NCBI RefSeq assembly: GCF_019285775.1
Contig: NZ_CP079105.1
Coordinates: 2,542,001-2,606,000, forward strand
Reading direction: 5' to 3'
Source: Skermania piniformis
GTDB taxonomy: Bacteria > Actinomycetota > Actinomycetes > Mycobacteriales > Mycobacteriaceae
Length of the DNA stretch: 64,000 nt
Positions 36,956 to 45,606 of the stretch are shown one piece after another (positions within the stretch are counted from its first letter, which is position 1; each line of letters opens with the position of its first letter). A program made the position numbers and the translations under genes. The notes under the pieces were generated by a model. It did not search any database and had not been told where the DNA came from. It saw only the letters and a program-made list of their open reading frames with translations.

Positions 36956-37006
36956 GACCACCGAACGACCGGGAGTAGTGCCTGGCCCGGAGCTGTGGAG
37001 TGGACG

Positions 37007-37966
37007 ATGAACCAGGCGGCAGGTCTTGCGAGCCGGGAACTCACCCTCGATGCCTGGTTGACCCGCCTCGCAGCGGCCGATCCCGACCACGAGCACACTG
37101 CCGAAGGCATCCACTACTGGGCGTTCCCGAGCGACGCACTGCTCACCGAGTACCTGGCCACCTGCGCCGACCGCACCCCCACCGAGGTGCGGGATCTGCT
37201 GCGCTGGTTCCTCTTCGACTGCACCACCTTCGGCGCCGACCACGACATCGTCGCCCGGATGGCGCGTGACCCCATCTCGAACGCGCACCTGTCTCGGCAC
37301 AAGGAGTACTACCGGCGGCTGCCGGAGGTGACCCTGGGCCGGATCCCGGCACATCAGGGCGTCCGCTGGGCGCTCGACCTGCTGCCCGACCATCCGCAAC
37401 TCGCGGTCACCGTGATCGAGAGCTATCTGGTCGCGGCCTGGGATGTGTTACCGCAGGGGCGGATCCACGGGTTGCAGGACGCCGTCGCGGTGATCGGTGC
37501 CCGCTTCCGGCCCGCCGATCACGCCGGCGAGTCGATCCAGTCGCTGCGCACGATCAGTCCGCACGATTTCGAGCTGCTGGTCGGCCGACTGTACGAAGAG
37601 TACGGCTACAAGACGGTGCTCACCGATCCGGCCGTGGGCGGTGGCCGCGACATCGAGGCAACCATGCAAGACGGTCGGCGGGAAGAGAAGCTGCTGTTGT
37701 TCTGTCGGCACAACTGCGATGTGACCACGCCCGACCAGGCCGAGCTGTTGGTCGGAGCGGCCCGTACCACCCATGCTGCCGGCGGCGTGTTGGTCACCTC
37801 GGCTCCGATCACCGACGAAGTGCGTGCCCTGGCCGCGACCCACCGCAAGTTCGAGGTCGTCGGCGGTGAGCAGCTGGTGGAACTGCTGAACGAGGCATTC
37901 GGCGCCCAATGGCCGAACCGGCTGGACGCGCTGCTCTGGCGCTCTCGCCGCGAGCCGGATCAATAA
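37007..37966 (+). CDS. Mrr-like restriction-endonuclease-fold protein with altered active site
   Basis: A 319-residue protein. The N-terminal ~180 residues are helical and unrecognised. The C-terminal ~130 residues follow the Mrr_cat pattern: ISPHDFELLVGRLYEEYGYK, GGGRDIEA with the Asp (~215), a core strand, then GGVLVTSAPITDEVRALA and VVGGEQLVELL. In place of the usual (E/Q)xK the strand reads LFCR (~231-234), so the Gln/Glu and Lys are Phe and Arg. It may be a degenerate nuclease or use another residue. The ATG has GGAG six bases upstream. It ends with a 7-bp overlap with the convergent penicillin-binding protein gene. Confidence 0.7.
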   Translation: MNQAAGLASRELTLDAWLTRLAAADPDHEHTAEGIHYWAFPSDALLTEYLATCADRTPTEVRDLLRWFLFDCTTFGADHDIVARMARDPISNAHLSRHKEYYRRLPEVTLGRIPAHQGVRWALDLLPDHPQLAVTVIESYLVAAWDVLPQGRIHGLQDAVAVIGARFRPADHAGESIQSLRTISPHDFELLVGRLYEEYGYKTVLTDPAVGGGRDIEATMQDGRREEKLLLFCRHNCDVTTPDQAELLVGAARTTHAAGGVLVTSAPITDEVRALAATHRKFEVVGGEQLVELLNEAFGAQWPNRLDALLWRSRREPDQ

Positions 37967-39756
37967 TCTTCCGGGAGCGCAGCGAACATGTCCCGGGTGA
38001 CCGCGACCGCGTTGTCCGAGCTGCCGCCACGCACCACCAGCGTGGCGAACGCCAGGTCGCCCCGGTAGCCGACGAACCAGGCGTGCGACCCGCCCTCGAC
38101 CTCCGCTTCCCCGGTCTTGCCGTATACCTCGCCCTGGTCGGCGATCCGCTCGGCGGTGCCGCTGGTCACCACCGACCGCATCATCGGGCGTAGCCCGGCC
38201 ACGACGTCGGCCGACACGGCCGGGCGATCGCCCGTCACCGTCGTCTCCCGACCCGCGATCAGATGCGGTACCAGCGCCGAGCCGTGTGCCACCGCGGCCG
38301 CGGCCAACGCCATGCCGAACGGGCTGACCAGCACCTTGCCCTGGCCGAAGCCGTCCTCGGTGCGGACCACCAGGTCGTCGGCCGGCGGCACCGAGCCCGA
38401 ACTGGTCGGCAGTCCGACAACCTGATAGCTCGGCCCGATGCCGAACGCCGCGGCGGCGTTGGTCAGCGCGTCCGGGCGCAGCTCGCTCGCCAGCTTGGCG
38501 AAGGTGGTATTGCACGAACGCGCGAACGCGGTGCTCATCGGTACCGTGCCCAGGGCGAACTCGTCGTAGTTGGGAATCGACCGCTCGCCGATCTCGATCC
38601 GTCCCGGGCAGGGCACCGGGGTCTCCGGGCCGGCAAGCCCCTGCTCGATCGCCGCCGCAGCAGTGACGATCTTGAATGTGGACCCCGGCGGGTAGAGGCC
38701 GGTGGTTGCAATCGGGCCGTCCCGGTCGGCGGCCTTGTTCTGCGATACCGCAAGGATGTCCCCGGTCGAGGGCTGGATCACCACCATCATGGTCTGCTCG
38801 ACCCGAGCGTCCACCGCCGCCTGCGCTGCGGTCTGGATCGGCCGGTCCAGACTGACGGTGAACGACGGCGCCGGCTGCGGGGGTGTCTCGGTGAGCACGT
38901 CGGTATCCACCCCGTAGGCATTGACCGTGACCACGCTCCAGCCGGCCTTGCCGTCGACCTCGTCGATCACCGTCTTGCGCACCTGCGAGATCAGGTCGGG
39001 GGCGAAATCTTTGTCCACCGAGACCAACTCGGCGTCGTCACGCACGCTCACCCCGGGGATCGCGGCGAGCCCGTCGCGCACCTGCTCGTAGTCGTCCTGG
39101 CGCAGCGTGGCCACCAGGTACCACCCCTTCGTCGCCGTCGACGACTCGGCGATCGCCTGCGCGGTCACCGTCCGATCGAACCGTTGCAGGATCTTTGCCA
39201 GGGAGTCCGCGGTGGTCGCGATATTGCCCGCGGAAGCCGCGTCGAGGCGCACCCGATAGACCGTCCCGGGCACGAGCACGTCGGAGCCGGCATGCTCGTT
39301 CACCCGCGCCCGGGGCGCCGGCGTGGTCCGCAGCGACATCGTCTGCGTATCGCCGAGTCGAGGATGGATGTCGGTCGAGGTCCAGCGCACCTGCCAATCC
39401 CCGCCCCGCCGACCCATCTGCAGCTGTCCGGTGTAGCGCCAGGTCCGGTCCTTGGGTAGCTGCCACTCGTAGGTGTAATCCACCGTCGCGGTGTCCCCGC
39501 TCACCCGGGCCGAGCCCAACGTGGCGGTCAGCGATGTCGCCTGCAGATCGGCCCACGCGTCGGCGAGCGCCGGGTGCGCCTTGGCCGGATTGTCGGTCCG
39601 CGCCGCCGCGGCCGTGACATCGGCTGCAGCAAACGCTGCGGCGAACCCGGCGGCGGCCGGAATGGGCCCCTGCGCCGCCGGGGTGCATCCGGTGACCCCG
39701 GCCGCCGTGGCGGCCAGCGCCATGACGACCAGGATGCGCTGGATCATTGCCGGCAT
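37960..39756 (-). CDS. Penicillin-binding lipoprotein (MecA-N/NTF2-like domain + transpeptidase)
   Basis: A 598-residue class B PBP-like lipoprotein (Rv2864c type). The signal peptide ends in a lipobox AGVTGC, with the lipidated Cys at residue 24. An NTF2-like MecA_N domain (~25-150) and a dimerisation region are followed by the transpeptidase domain. The catalytic motifs are GSTFK (SxxK), SCN (SxN) and KTG. It acts outside the membrane, cross-linking peptidoglycan. In mycobacteria this gene also lies between map and ispG. No regulation is visible. Confidence 0.9.
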   Translation of the reverse strand: MPAMIQRILVVMALAATAAGVTGCTPAAQGPIPAAAGFAAAFAAADVTAAAARTDNPAKAHPALADAWADLQATSLTATLGSARVSGDTATVDYTYEWQLPKDRTWRYTGQLQMGRRGGDWQVRWTSTDIHPRLGDTQTMSLRTTPAPRARVNEHAGSDVLVPGTVYRVRLDAASAGNIATTADSLAKILQRFDRTVTAQAIAESSTATKGWYLVATLRQDDYEQVRDGLAAIPGVSVRDDAELVSVDKDFAPDLISQVRKTVIDEVDGKAGWSVVTVNAYGVDTDVLTETPPQPAPSFTVSLDRPIQTAAQAAVDARVEQTMMVVIQPSTGDILAVSQNKAADRDGPIATTGLYPPGSTFKIVTAAAAIEQGLAGPETPVPCPGRIEIGERSIPNYDEFALGTVPMSTAFARSCNTTFAKLASELRPDALTNAAAAFGIGPSYQVVGLPTSSGSVPPADDLVVRTEDGFGQGKVLVSPFGMALAAAAVAHGSALVPHLIAGRETTVTGDRPAVSADVVAGLRPMMRSVVTSGTAERIADQGEVYGKTGEAEVEGGSHAWFVGYRGDLAFATLVVRGGSSDNAVAVTRDMFAALPEDY

Positions 39757-39843
39757 CGTAATGCCGATACCGACGGACCAGCCGGATACACGCTTGCGAC
39801 ACGACGCCGGACCACCTGACCACGCCGGGCGGTCGGCCGCGCG

Positions 39844-40731
39844 TCAGTCCCGAAGTCCCTGCACCAGCGTCGCGATCTCGTCCGGTCGGTACGGTGCGGT
39901 ATCCCGGTGGTCCCGGTAGGCGACGAGCCGCTCGGTCGGCGCACCGAACTCGCCCAGGTAGCCGCCCGCGGCGACCAGCACCCGGCCGGATATGTTCGCG
40001 GCGAGTTCGCTGGCCAGGTAGACGTAGAGCGGTGCGACGAACTCGGCCGGCGGCGGGTCCAATGCGCCGGCGAGTGACAGGTCGTCGAGCAGCTTCCGGC
40101 GGTTCAGCTCACGGATCGTCGCGGTGTAGTCCGCCCCGGTCGACAGTCGGGTGCGCGCGCCCGGACAGACCGCGTTCACCCGGACGTCGTGCTCGGCCAG
40201 CTCGGCGGCCAGCGCGTAGGTCAGGCTGATCACCGCGCCCTTACCGGCGGCGTAACCGGTACCGCCGAATCGCCCGGTGTACGCATGCGAGGCAGTGTTC
40301 ACGATCGCACCACCGCCCGCGGCGACCAGGTGTGGAGCGAAGACCCGGCAGGTCTCGAAGGTGCTGTGCAGGTGCGATGCCAGCAGCTCGTGCCACTGCG
40401 CCGAGGTGACGTTCACGATCGACGATCCCGGCTGCTCCGCGGTGCCGGCACAGTTGACCAAAACTCCGACGCGTCCCAGCGACACCCCGGCCGCGAGCAG
40501 CCGCTCGGCGATGGCGGGATCGGCGGCCGACCCGACAACGCCATCTGCCACCGCACCGGCGGCGACGAGCGCAGCGACCGCGGTCTCGACCGCCGCCGCA
40601 TCCCGACCGTTGACCACGACCGCCGCACCGCTGGCGGCCAAGCCCTGCGCTACCGCAAACCCGATGCCGCGCGACGAACCCGCGACCACCGCGACGGTGT
40701 CGCAGAGCAGTCCCGCCGACCGCTTCGCCAT
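39844..40731 (-). CDS. Short-chain dehydrogenase/reductase
   Basis: A 295-residue classical SDR. The cofactor loop is AGSSRGIG near the N-terminus, followed by LVNCAGTAEQPG and the catalytic Ser in NTASHAY, with Tyr-x-x-x-Lys in GYAAGKGAV. It ends with an extended C-terminal region (LGEFGAPTERLVAY) seen in larger SDRs. The ATG at 40731 is chosen; a GTG two codons upstream (40737) is an alternative. It follows the GNAT gene by about 10 bp. The substrate is unknown. Confidence 0.85.
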   Translation of the reverse strand: MAKRSAGLLCDTVAVVAGSSRGIGFAVAQGLAASGAAVVVNGRDAAAVETAVAALVAAGAVADGVVGSAADPAIAERLLAAGVSLGRVGVLVNCAGTAEQPGSSIVNVTSAQWHELLASHLHSTFETCRVFAPHLVAAGGGAIVNTASHAYTGRFGGTGYAAGKGAVISLTYALAAELAEHDVRVNAVCPGARTRLSTGADYTATIRELNRRKLLDDLSLAGALDPPPAEFVAPLYVYLASELAANISGRVLVAAGGYLGEFGAPTERLVAYRDHRDTAPYRPDEIATLVQGLRD

Positions 40732-40741
40732 GTCCACTCGG

Positions 40742-41578
40742 CTAATCCAACAAGACCGTGGCGAACGTGGCCACCTGCCGGAAACCGACCCGGTGGTACA
40801 CCCAGCGCGCGCCGGCGTTGAAGCTGTTGACGTAGAGGCTGGCGGTGCGGCCGGAGGCGACCACCGTGTTCGCCACCGCAGCCGCGCCCGCGGTACCGAA
40901 ACCGCGGCCCCGCCGCTGCGGATTCACCCACACGCCCTGGATCTGTCCGACCGTCGTGGACACCGAGCCGATCTCCGCCTTGAACACCACCTCGCCCCGA
41001 TCGAACCGGGCCCACGCGCGACCGGCCGCGATCAGGCCGGCAACCCGCCGCCGATAGGCCCGGCCGCCGTCGCCGGCGCGGGGATCGACCCCGACCTCCT
41101 CGATGAACATCGCCACCGCAGCTTCGAGATAGCGATCGAGTTCACTCGTCCGAACCTGCCGGACATCGGCATCCGGCGCGACCAACGCCGGGCGGCGCAG
41201 CGCGAGCAACGGCTGCTCGTCGCGGAGCTCGCGGGCCGGGCCCCACTCGTCGGCCAGCAACTCCCACAGCGGTAGCGCCAACTCGCGCCGACCGACCACC
41301 GAGGAACACATTCGCGGTTGGCGCACCGCACGATCGGCGAACGCCCGGATATCGCCGTACCCGCCGCGCAACGGCACCAGATTCGCACCGGAGAAACAGA
41401 GCGATTCCTCCGGCCCGCCGCGGCTCCACAGCTCCCCGTACATCTGCCGGGACTCCAGCCCGTACTCCTGCACCCGCGCAGCGACCATGCACCCGGCAAC
41501 CGGATCGATCTCGAGCGCACGCAACACCCGGTCGGCATCCCGGATGCCGAGCCTGCGGGCGCCGAGCGCTTTGAGCAC
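40742..41578 (-). CDS. GNAT acetyltransferase with DUF4081 N-terminal domain
   Basis: A 278-residue protein. The N-terminal ~120 residues match the DUF4081-type domain found with actinobacterial GNATs next to ispG (Rv2867c type). The C-terminal domain has the acetyl-CoA loop in QGVWVNPQRRGRGFGTAG and SFNAGARWVYHRVGF. It starts 4 bp after the ispG stop, so it is in the ispG operon. The acetyl acceptor is unknown. Confidence 0.85.
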   Translation of the reverse strand: MLKALGARRLGIRDADRVLRALEIDPVAGCMVAARVQEYGLESRQMYGELWSRGGPEESLCFSGANLVPLRGGYGDIRAFADRAVRQPRMCSSVVGRRELALPLWELLADEWGPARELRDEQPLLALRRPALVAPDADVRQVRTSELDRYLEAAVAMFIEEVGVDPRAGDGGRAYRRRVAGLIAAGRAWARFDRGEVVFKAEIGSVSTTVGQIQGVWVNPQRRGRGFGTAGAAAVANTVVASGRTASLYVNSFNAGARWVYHRVGFRQVATFATVLLD

Positions 41579-41582
41579 CCAA

Positions 41583-42746
41583 TCAGCCTACGGTGACCAC
41601 CGGTGTTCCCGCATCCGCAGCGGTATCGACCGCCATCTCGTCGGCCAACCGCAGAGCTTCCTCGATCAATGTCTCGACGATCTTCGCTTCCGGAACGGTC
41701 TTGATCACTTCGCCCTTGACGAAGATCTGCCCCTTGCCGTTGCCGGAGGCGACCCCCAGGTCGGCTTCGCGCGCCTCGCCCGGGCCGTTGACCACACATC
41801 CCATCACGGCCACCCGCAGCGGCACCGTCAACCCCTCCAGGCCGGCGCTCACCTCGTTCGCCAAGGTGTAGACGTCCACCTGGGCCCGCCCGCAGGACGG
41901 ACAGGAAACGATCTCCAACTTGCGTGGGCGCAGGTTGAGCGACTGCAGAATCTGCGCACCGACCTTCACCTCTTCGGCCGGTGGTGCGGACAGCGAGACC
42001 CGGATCGTGTCGCCGATGCCCTCGGCCAACAGCGCGCCGAACGCCACGGCCGACTTGATCGTGCCCTGGAAGGCCGGACCGGCCTCGGTGACCCCGAGAT
42101 GCAACGGATAGTCGCTGCGCGCCGCGAGCTGCCGATACGCCTCGACCATGACTACCGGGTCGTTGTGCTTGACCGAGATCTTGATGTCGCCGAAGCCGTG
42201 TTCCTCGAACAGGCCGGCCTCCCACAGTGCGGAGGCAACCAGCGCTTCCGGGGTGGCCTTGCCGTACTGCTCGAGGAACCGCTTGTCCAGCGAGCCGGCG
42301 TTCACCCCGATCCGGATCGGAATGCCGGCGGCGGAGGCCGCCTTGGCGACCTCTTTCACCCGGCCGTCGAACTCCCGGATATTGCCGGGGTTCACCCGCA
42401 CCGCGGCGCAACCGGCATCGATTGCGGCAAAGATATAGCGCGGCTGGAAATGGATGTCGGCGATCACCGGTAGCGGGCTCTTGGCCGCGATCGCGGGCAA
42501 CGCGTCGGCATCCTCTTGCCGCGGGCAGGCGACCCGGACGATATCGCACCCGCCGGCGGTGAGTTCGGCGATCTGCTGCAGCGTGGCATTGACGTCGTGG
42601 GTGCGGGTGGTGGTCATCGACTGCACGGAAACCGGGTGGTCGCTACCCACTCCGACCGACCCGACCCACAACTGACGGGTGGTGCGCCGCGGCGCCAGCA
42701 CCGCAGCCGGGGGAACCGGCAGACCCAACGCAACGGAACTCGGCAC
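41583..42746 (-). CDS. ispG: 4-hydroxy-3-methylbut-2-enyl diphosphate synthase (IspG/GcpE)
   Basis: A 387-residue iron-sulfur enzyme of the MEP isoprenoid pathway that reduces methylerythritol cyclodiphosphate to HMBPP. The [4Fe-4S] cysteines are in [12 protein letters not shown] and [11 protein letters not shown]. The N-terminal barrel shows [19 protein letters not shown] and DIHFQPRYI. It follows rip1 by 75 bp. Together with dxr it places two MEP genes around the site-2 protease, as in mycobacteria. Confidence 0.97.
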   Translation of the reverse strand: MPSSVALGLPVPPAAVLAPRRTTRQLWVGSVGVGSDHPVSVQSMTTTRTHDVNATLQQIAELTAGGCDIVRVACPRQEDADALPAIAAKSPLPVIADIHFQPRYIFAAIDAGCAAVRVNPGNIREFDGRVKEVAKAASAAGIPIRIGVNAGSLDKRFLEQYGKATPEALVASALWEAGLFEEHGFGDIKISVKHNDPVVMVEAYRQLAARSDYPLHLGVTEAGPAFQGTIKSAVAFGALLAEGIGDTIRVSLSAPPAEEVKVGAQILQSLNLRPRKLEIVSCPSCGRAQVDVYTLANEVSAGLEGLTVPLRVAVMGCVVNGPGEAREADLGVASGNGKGQIFVKGEVIKTVPEAKIVETLIEEALRLADEMAVDTAADAGTPVVTVG

Positions 42747-42821
42747 GCCAGCGATCCTAGCGCGACACTCCCGACCCGACCCGCCGAGCCGACGGACACG
42801 CTGGTCGGAGCACCCGGCCGA

Positions 42822-44036
42822 TCAGAACAGTCGGACCGGGTTGACGATGTCGGCGGTGAGGGTGAGCAACATGTACGCACCGCCGACGAACAGCACCACG
42901 TACGTCGCGGGCATCAGCTTGAGGTAATCCACCGGCTCGCCCTGCGGCAGCCCCCGGCGGCGGCGGAACCGGTTCCGCAGGTTCTCGTAGGCGGTCACCG
43001 CCATGTGCCCGCCGTCCAGCGGGAGCAGCGGCAACAAGTTGAAGGCGCCGAGGAAGAAGTTCAAACTGGCCAGCAGGCCGATGAACACCGCCCACTGACC
43101 GCGCTCGGCGGTCTCGCCTCCGATCACGCTGGCGCCGTAGACGCTGACCGGCGTATCCAGGGAGCGCTCCCCGCCGGTGACGGCGTCCCACAGGTCGACC
43201 ACCTTCGCCGGCATCTGCACCAACGAGCGGGCCACCTCGACGAACATCTCGCCGGTGAACGACAGCGAGGCCGGGATCGCTGCGATCGGGTTGTACCGGA
43301 TCGGCGGATTGAGCGGTTGCGGCGCCACCCCGACCGCGCCGACCACCTTGGTTTCGGACGTGCCGGTATCGGGGTCGACCACCGAACGTTGCACCTGCTG
43401 CGGTGTGACCGGAATGGTCAGGGTGGCTCCGTCTCGCCTGACCGTGTACTCGAAAGTCCCGCTCTGGGCCTGGGTCTCGCGCTGGAACTCGGTCCAGGTA
43501 TCGACCGGCTTGCCGGCGACCGCCGTGACCACGTCGCCGGGGCGCAGGCCGGCCTGCTGGGCCGGACCGGCACCGGTGCACTCGGCGTAGGAGCCGTCCG
43601 GTTGTTGTGCGGCCACGCAGTCCAGCCGACCGAGCATGGTCTCCGGCGGCTGGTTCTCGTCCGGCAGCCCCCAACCGACCGCGAGCAGCACGATGAGCAG
43701 GAACCCGAGCACGAAGTTCATCGCGATCCCGCCGACCATCACGATCTGCCGCTGCCAGGCCGGCCGTCGATACATCGCGCGCTCGACCTCGTCCGGCGCC
43801 ACCTCGTCCAGCGCGGTCATTCCGGCGATGTCGCAGAATCCGCCCAGCGGTAATGCCTTCAGGCCGTACTCGGTCTCACCCCGCCGGAACGAGAAAATCT
43901 TGGGTCCGAACCCGATGTAGTACCGCCGCACCTTCATACCGAACGCCTTGGCCGTCCACATGTGCCCGCCCTCGTGCAAGGCCACCGAGATGCAGATCCC
44001 CAAAGCGAACAGCACAACGCCCAGCGCGAAGACCAT
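42822..44036 (-). CDS. rip1: Site-2 metalloprotease (Rip1/RseP family)
   Basis: A 404-residue membrane zinc protease that cleaves anti-sigma factors inside the membrane. The zinc motif HEGGH lies at residues 21-25 in the first helix. A PDZ-like domain sits in the middle (GLRPGDVVTAVAGKPVDTW). The second catalytic motif NLLPLLPLDGGH is near residue 340. There are four hydrophobic segments. It starts directly after dxr with no spacer. In mycobacteria it controls SigK, SigL and SigM and envelope lipids; equivalent targets here are inferred. Confidence 0.94.
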   Translation of the reverse strand: MVFALGVVLFALGICISVALHEGGHMWTAKAFGMKVRRYYIGFGPKIFSFRRGETEYGLKALPLGGFCDIAGMTALDEVAPDEVERAMYRRPAWQRQIVMVGGIAMNFVLGFLLIVLLAVGWGLPDENQPPETMLGRLDCVAAQQPDGSYAECTGAGPAQQAGLRPGDVVTAVAGKPVDTWTEFQRETQAQSGTFEYTVRRDGATLTIPVTPQQVQRSVVDPDTGTSETKVVGAVGVAPQPLNPPIRYNPIAAIPASLSFTGEMFVEVARSLVQMPAKVVDLWDAVTGGERSLDTPVSVYGASVIGGETAERGQWAVFIGLLASLNFFLGAFNLLPLLPLDGGHMAVTAYENLRNRFRRRRGLPQGEPVDYLKLMPATYVVLFVGGAYMLLTLTADIVNPVRLF

Positions 44037-45191
44037 CTAGCTCACTTTCCCGTTGTCCAGACCCGCGATGACCTGCTCGGCCCGCCGGCGGGCCCAGCCG
44101 TCGGCGGCGAGCACCTCCTCCACGGTAGCGGGTTCGCCGGTCCGGTCCGCGGCGGCGTCGAGTACTCGTGCGATCGTGCCGACGATCTCCGGAAACCGGA
44201 TCGCCCCGGCGAGGAATGCCGCGACTGCGACCTCGTTTGCCGCGTTGTACACCGCCGGCACGCACCCGCCGGCCAGCCCGGCGGCGCGGGCCAGCCCGAC
44301 CGCGGGGAACACCGCGTCGTCGACCGGCTCGAAGGTCCAGGTCGCGGCCGTGCCGAAGTCGCAGGCGAGCGCGGCACCCGGCACCCGGTCCGGCCAGCCG
44401 AGCGCCAGCGCGATCGGCAGCTTCATGTCCGGCGGGCTGGCCTGGGCAAGGGTCGAACCGTCGGTGAAGGTCACCATCGAATGCACGATCGACTGCGGGT
44501 GCACGGTGACATCGATCCGGTCGTACGGCACGCCGAACAGCAGGTGGGTCTCGATCAGTTCCAGGCCCTTGTTCACCAGCGACGCCGAGTTCAAGGTGTT
44601 CATCGGACCCATCGACCAGGTCGGATGGGTCTGCGCGGCCGCCGGGTCGACCGATGCCAACATCTCGGCGGTCCAGCCGCGAAACGGGCCACCGGATGCG
44701 GTCAGGATCAGCCGAGCCACCTCGTCCGCCCGGCCGCCGCGCAGGCATTGGGCCAACGCCGAGTGTTCGGAGTCCACCGGCACGATCTGGCCCGGCGCCG
44801 CCGCCCGGGTCACCAGCGACCCCCCCGCCACCAGCGATTCCTTGTTCGCCAGGGCGAGTCGCGCACCGGTCGCCAGCGCCGCCAGGGTCGGCTCCAGCCC
44901 ACGCGCCCCGACCAGGGCGTTCAGCACCACATCGGCGTCGGTCCGGCGGACCAGCTCGGCGGCCGCGCCGGGCCCGGACAGCGGCACCCCGAGTCGCTCG
45001 GCAACGGCGGGATCGGCGATCGCGGCCTGCTGCACCCCGAACGCGGCGAGCTGACCGGCCACCAGATCCGGCCGAGTACCGCCGGCCGCGAGTCCGACCA
45101 GCTCGAACCGGTCCGGAGCGGCCGCGATGACCTCCAGTGCCTGAGTTCCGATGGATCCGGTGCTGCCGAGCAACAGGACGCGTGTGGGCAC
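44037..45191 (-). CDS. dxr: 1-deoxy-D-xylulose 5-phosphate reductoisomerase
   Basis: A 384-residue NADPH-dependent enzyme that converts DXP to MEP, the committed MEP step and target of fosmidomycin. The nucleotide loop is [15 protein letters not shown]. Metal and substrate residues are in [23 protein letters not shown] and the C-terminal [11 protein letters not shown] stretch. The start is GTG at 45191. It abuts rip1 (stop and start adjacent), so the two are probably co-translated. Confidence 0.97.
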   Translation of the reverse strand: MPTRVLLLGSTGSIGTQALEVIAAAPDRFELVGLAAGGTRPDLVAGQLAAFGVQQAAIADPAVAERLGVPLSGPGAAAELVRRTDADVVLNALVGARGLEPTLAALATGARLALANKESLVAGGSLVTRAAAPGQIVPVDSEHSALAQCLRGGRADEVARLILTASGGPFRGWTAEMLASVDPAAAQTHPTWSMGPMNTLNSASLVNKGLELIETHLLFGVPYDRIDVTVHPQSIVHSMVTFTDGSTLAQASPPDMKLPIALALGWPDRVPGAALACDFGTAATWTFEPVDDAVFPAVGLARAAGLAGGCVPAVYNAANEVAVAAFLAGAIRFPEIVGTIARVLDAAADRTGEPATVEEVLAADGWARRRAEQVIAGLDNGKVS

Positions 45192-45250
45192 GCCACAATT
45201 TTCACACGAGTAGGTCCGGGGGCTCGCCGTACCGGGCCGGCCACACCTAG

Positions 45251-45267
45251 TACGACAGCCCGTCGTA
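45251..45267. promoter_or_regulatory. 17-bp inverted repeat between dxr and the DUF2631 gene
   Basis: TACGAC-AGCCC-GTCGTA has perfect 6-bp arms and a 5-bp spacer. It lies in the divergent gap of about 135 bp between dxr and the GTG of the small membrane gene. It could be an operator for either gene. No nearby regulator is known. Confidence 0.4.
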
Positions 45268-45326
45268 TGTCAGACTTCTATGCCAGAATCTGGGCCAAGA
45301 GCAGTCAGCAAGCCGAAGGAGCGGAC

Positions 45327-45599
45327 GTGACCGGAACCGCAGTCGAACGCACCCAGGACCGGGTCGAACCGAAGCTCAACCCGATCACCGCAGCCGAGGT
45401 CCCGTCCGCGGCGTGGGGCTGGAGCGGTGAATCCCCCAAGGCGTTCACCCGCGCCGGCTGGTTCGTCGTGGTGGCCCTGCTGGCCATGACGATCGGCAAC
45501 CACGCCGGCCGGGTGGAAGATCTGTTCCTGATCGGGTTTGCCGTGGTCCTCGCCGGGATTCTGGTCCGGGGGATGGTGACCGGCGGCAAACAGCGCTGA
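45327..45599 (+). CDS. Small DUF2631 membrane protein
   Basis: A 90-residue protein with a polar N-terminus (ERTQDRVEPKLNPITAAEVPSAAWGWSGESPKA) and two hydrophobic segments (WFVVVALLAMTIG and LFLIGFAVVLAGILVRG). This is the DUF2631 pattern of an uncharacterised mycobacterial membrane protein found near dxr. The GTG at 45327 has AAGGAG five bases upstream and is preferred over an in-frame ATG at 45267, which has none. The function is unknown. Confidence 0.75.
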   Translation: MTGTAVERTQDRVEPKLNPITAAEVPSAAWGWSGESPKAFTRAGWFVVVALLAMTIGNHAGRVEDLFLIGFAVVLAGILVRGMVTGGKQR

Positions 45600-45606
45600 C
45601 CGGCGG

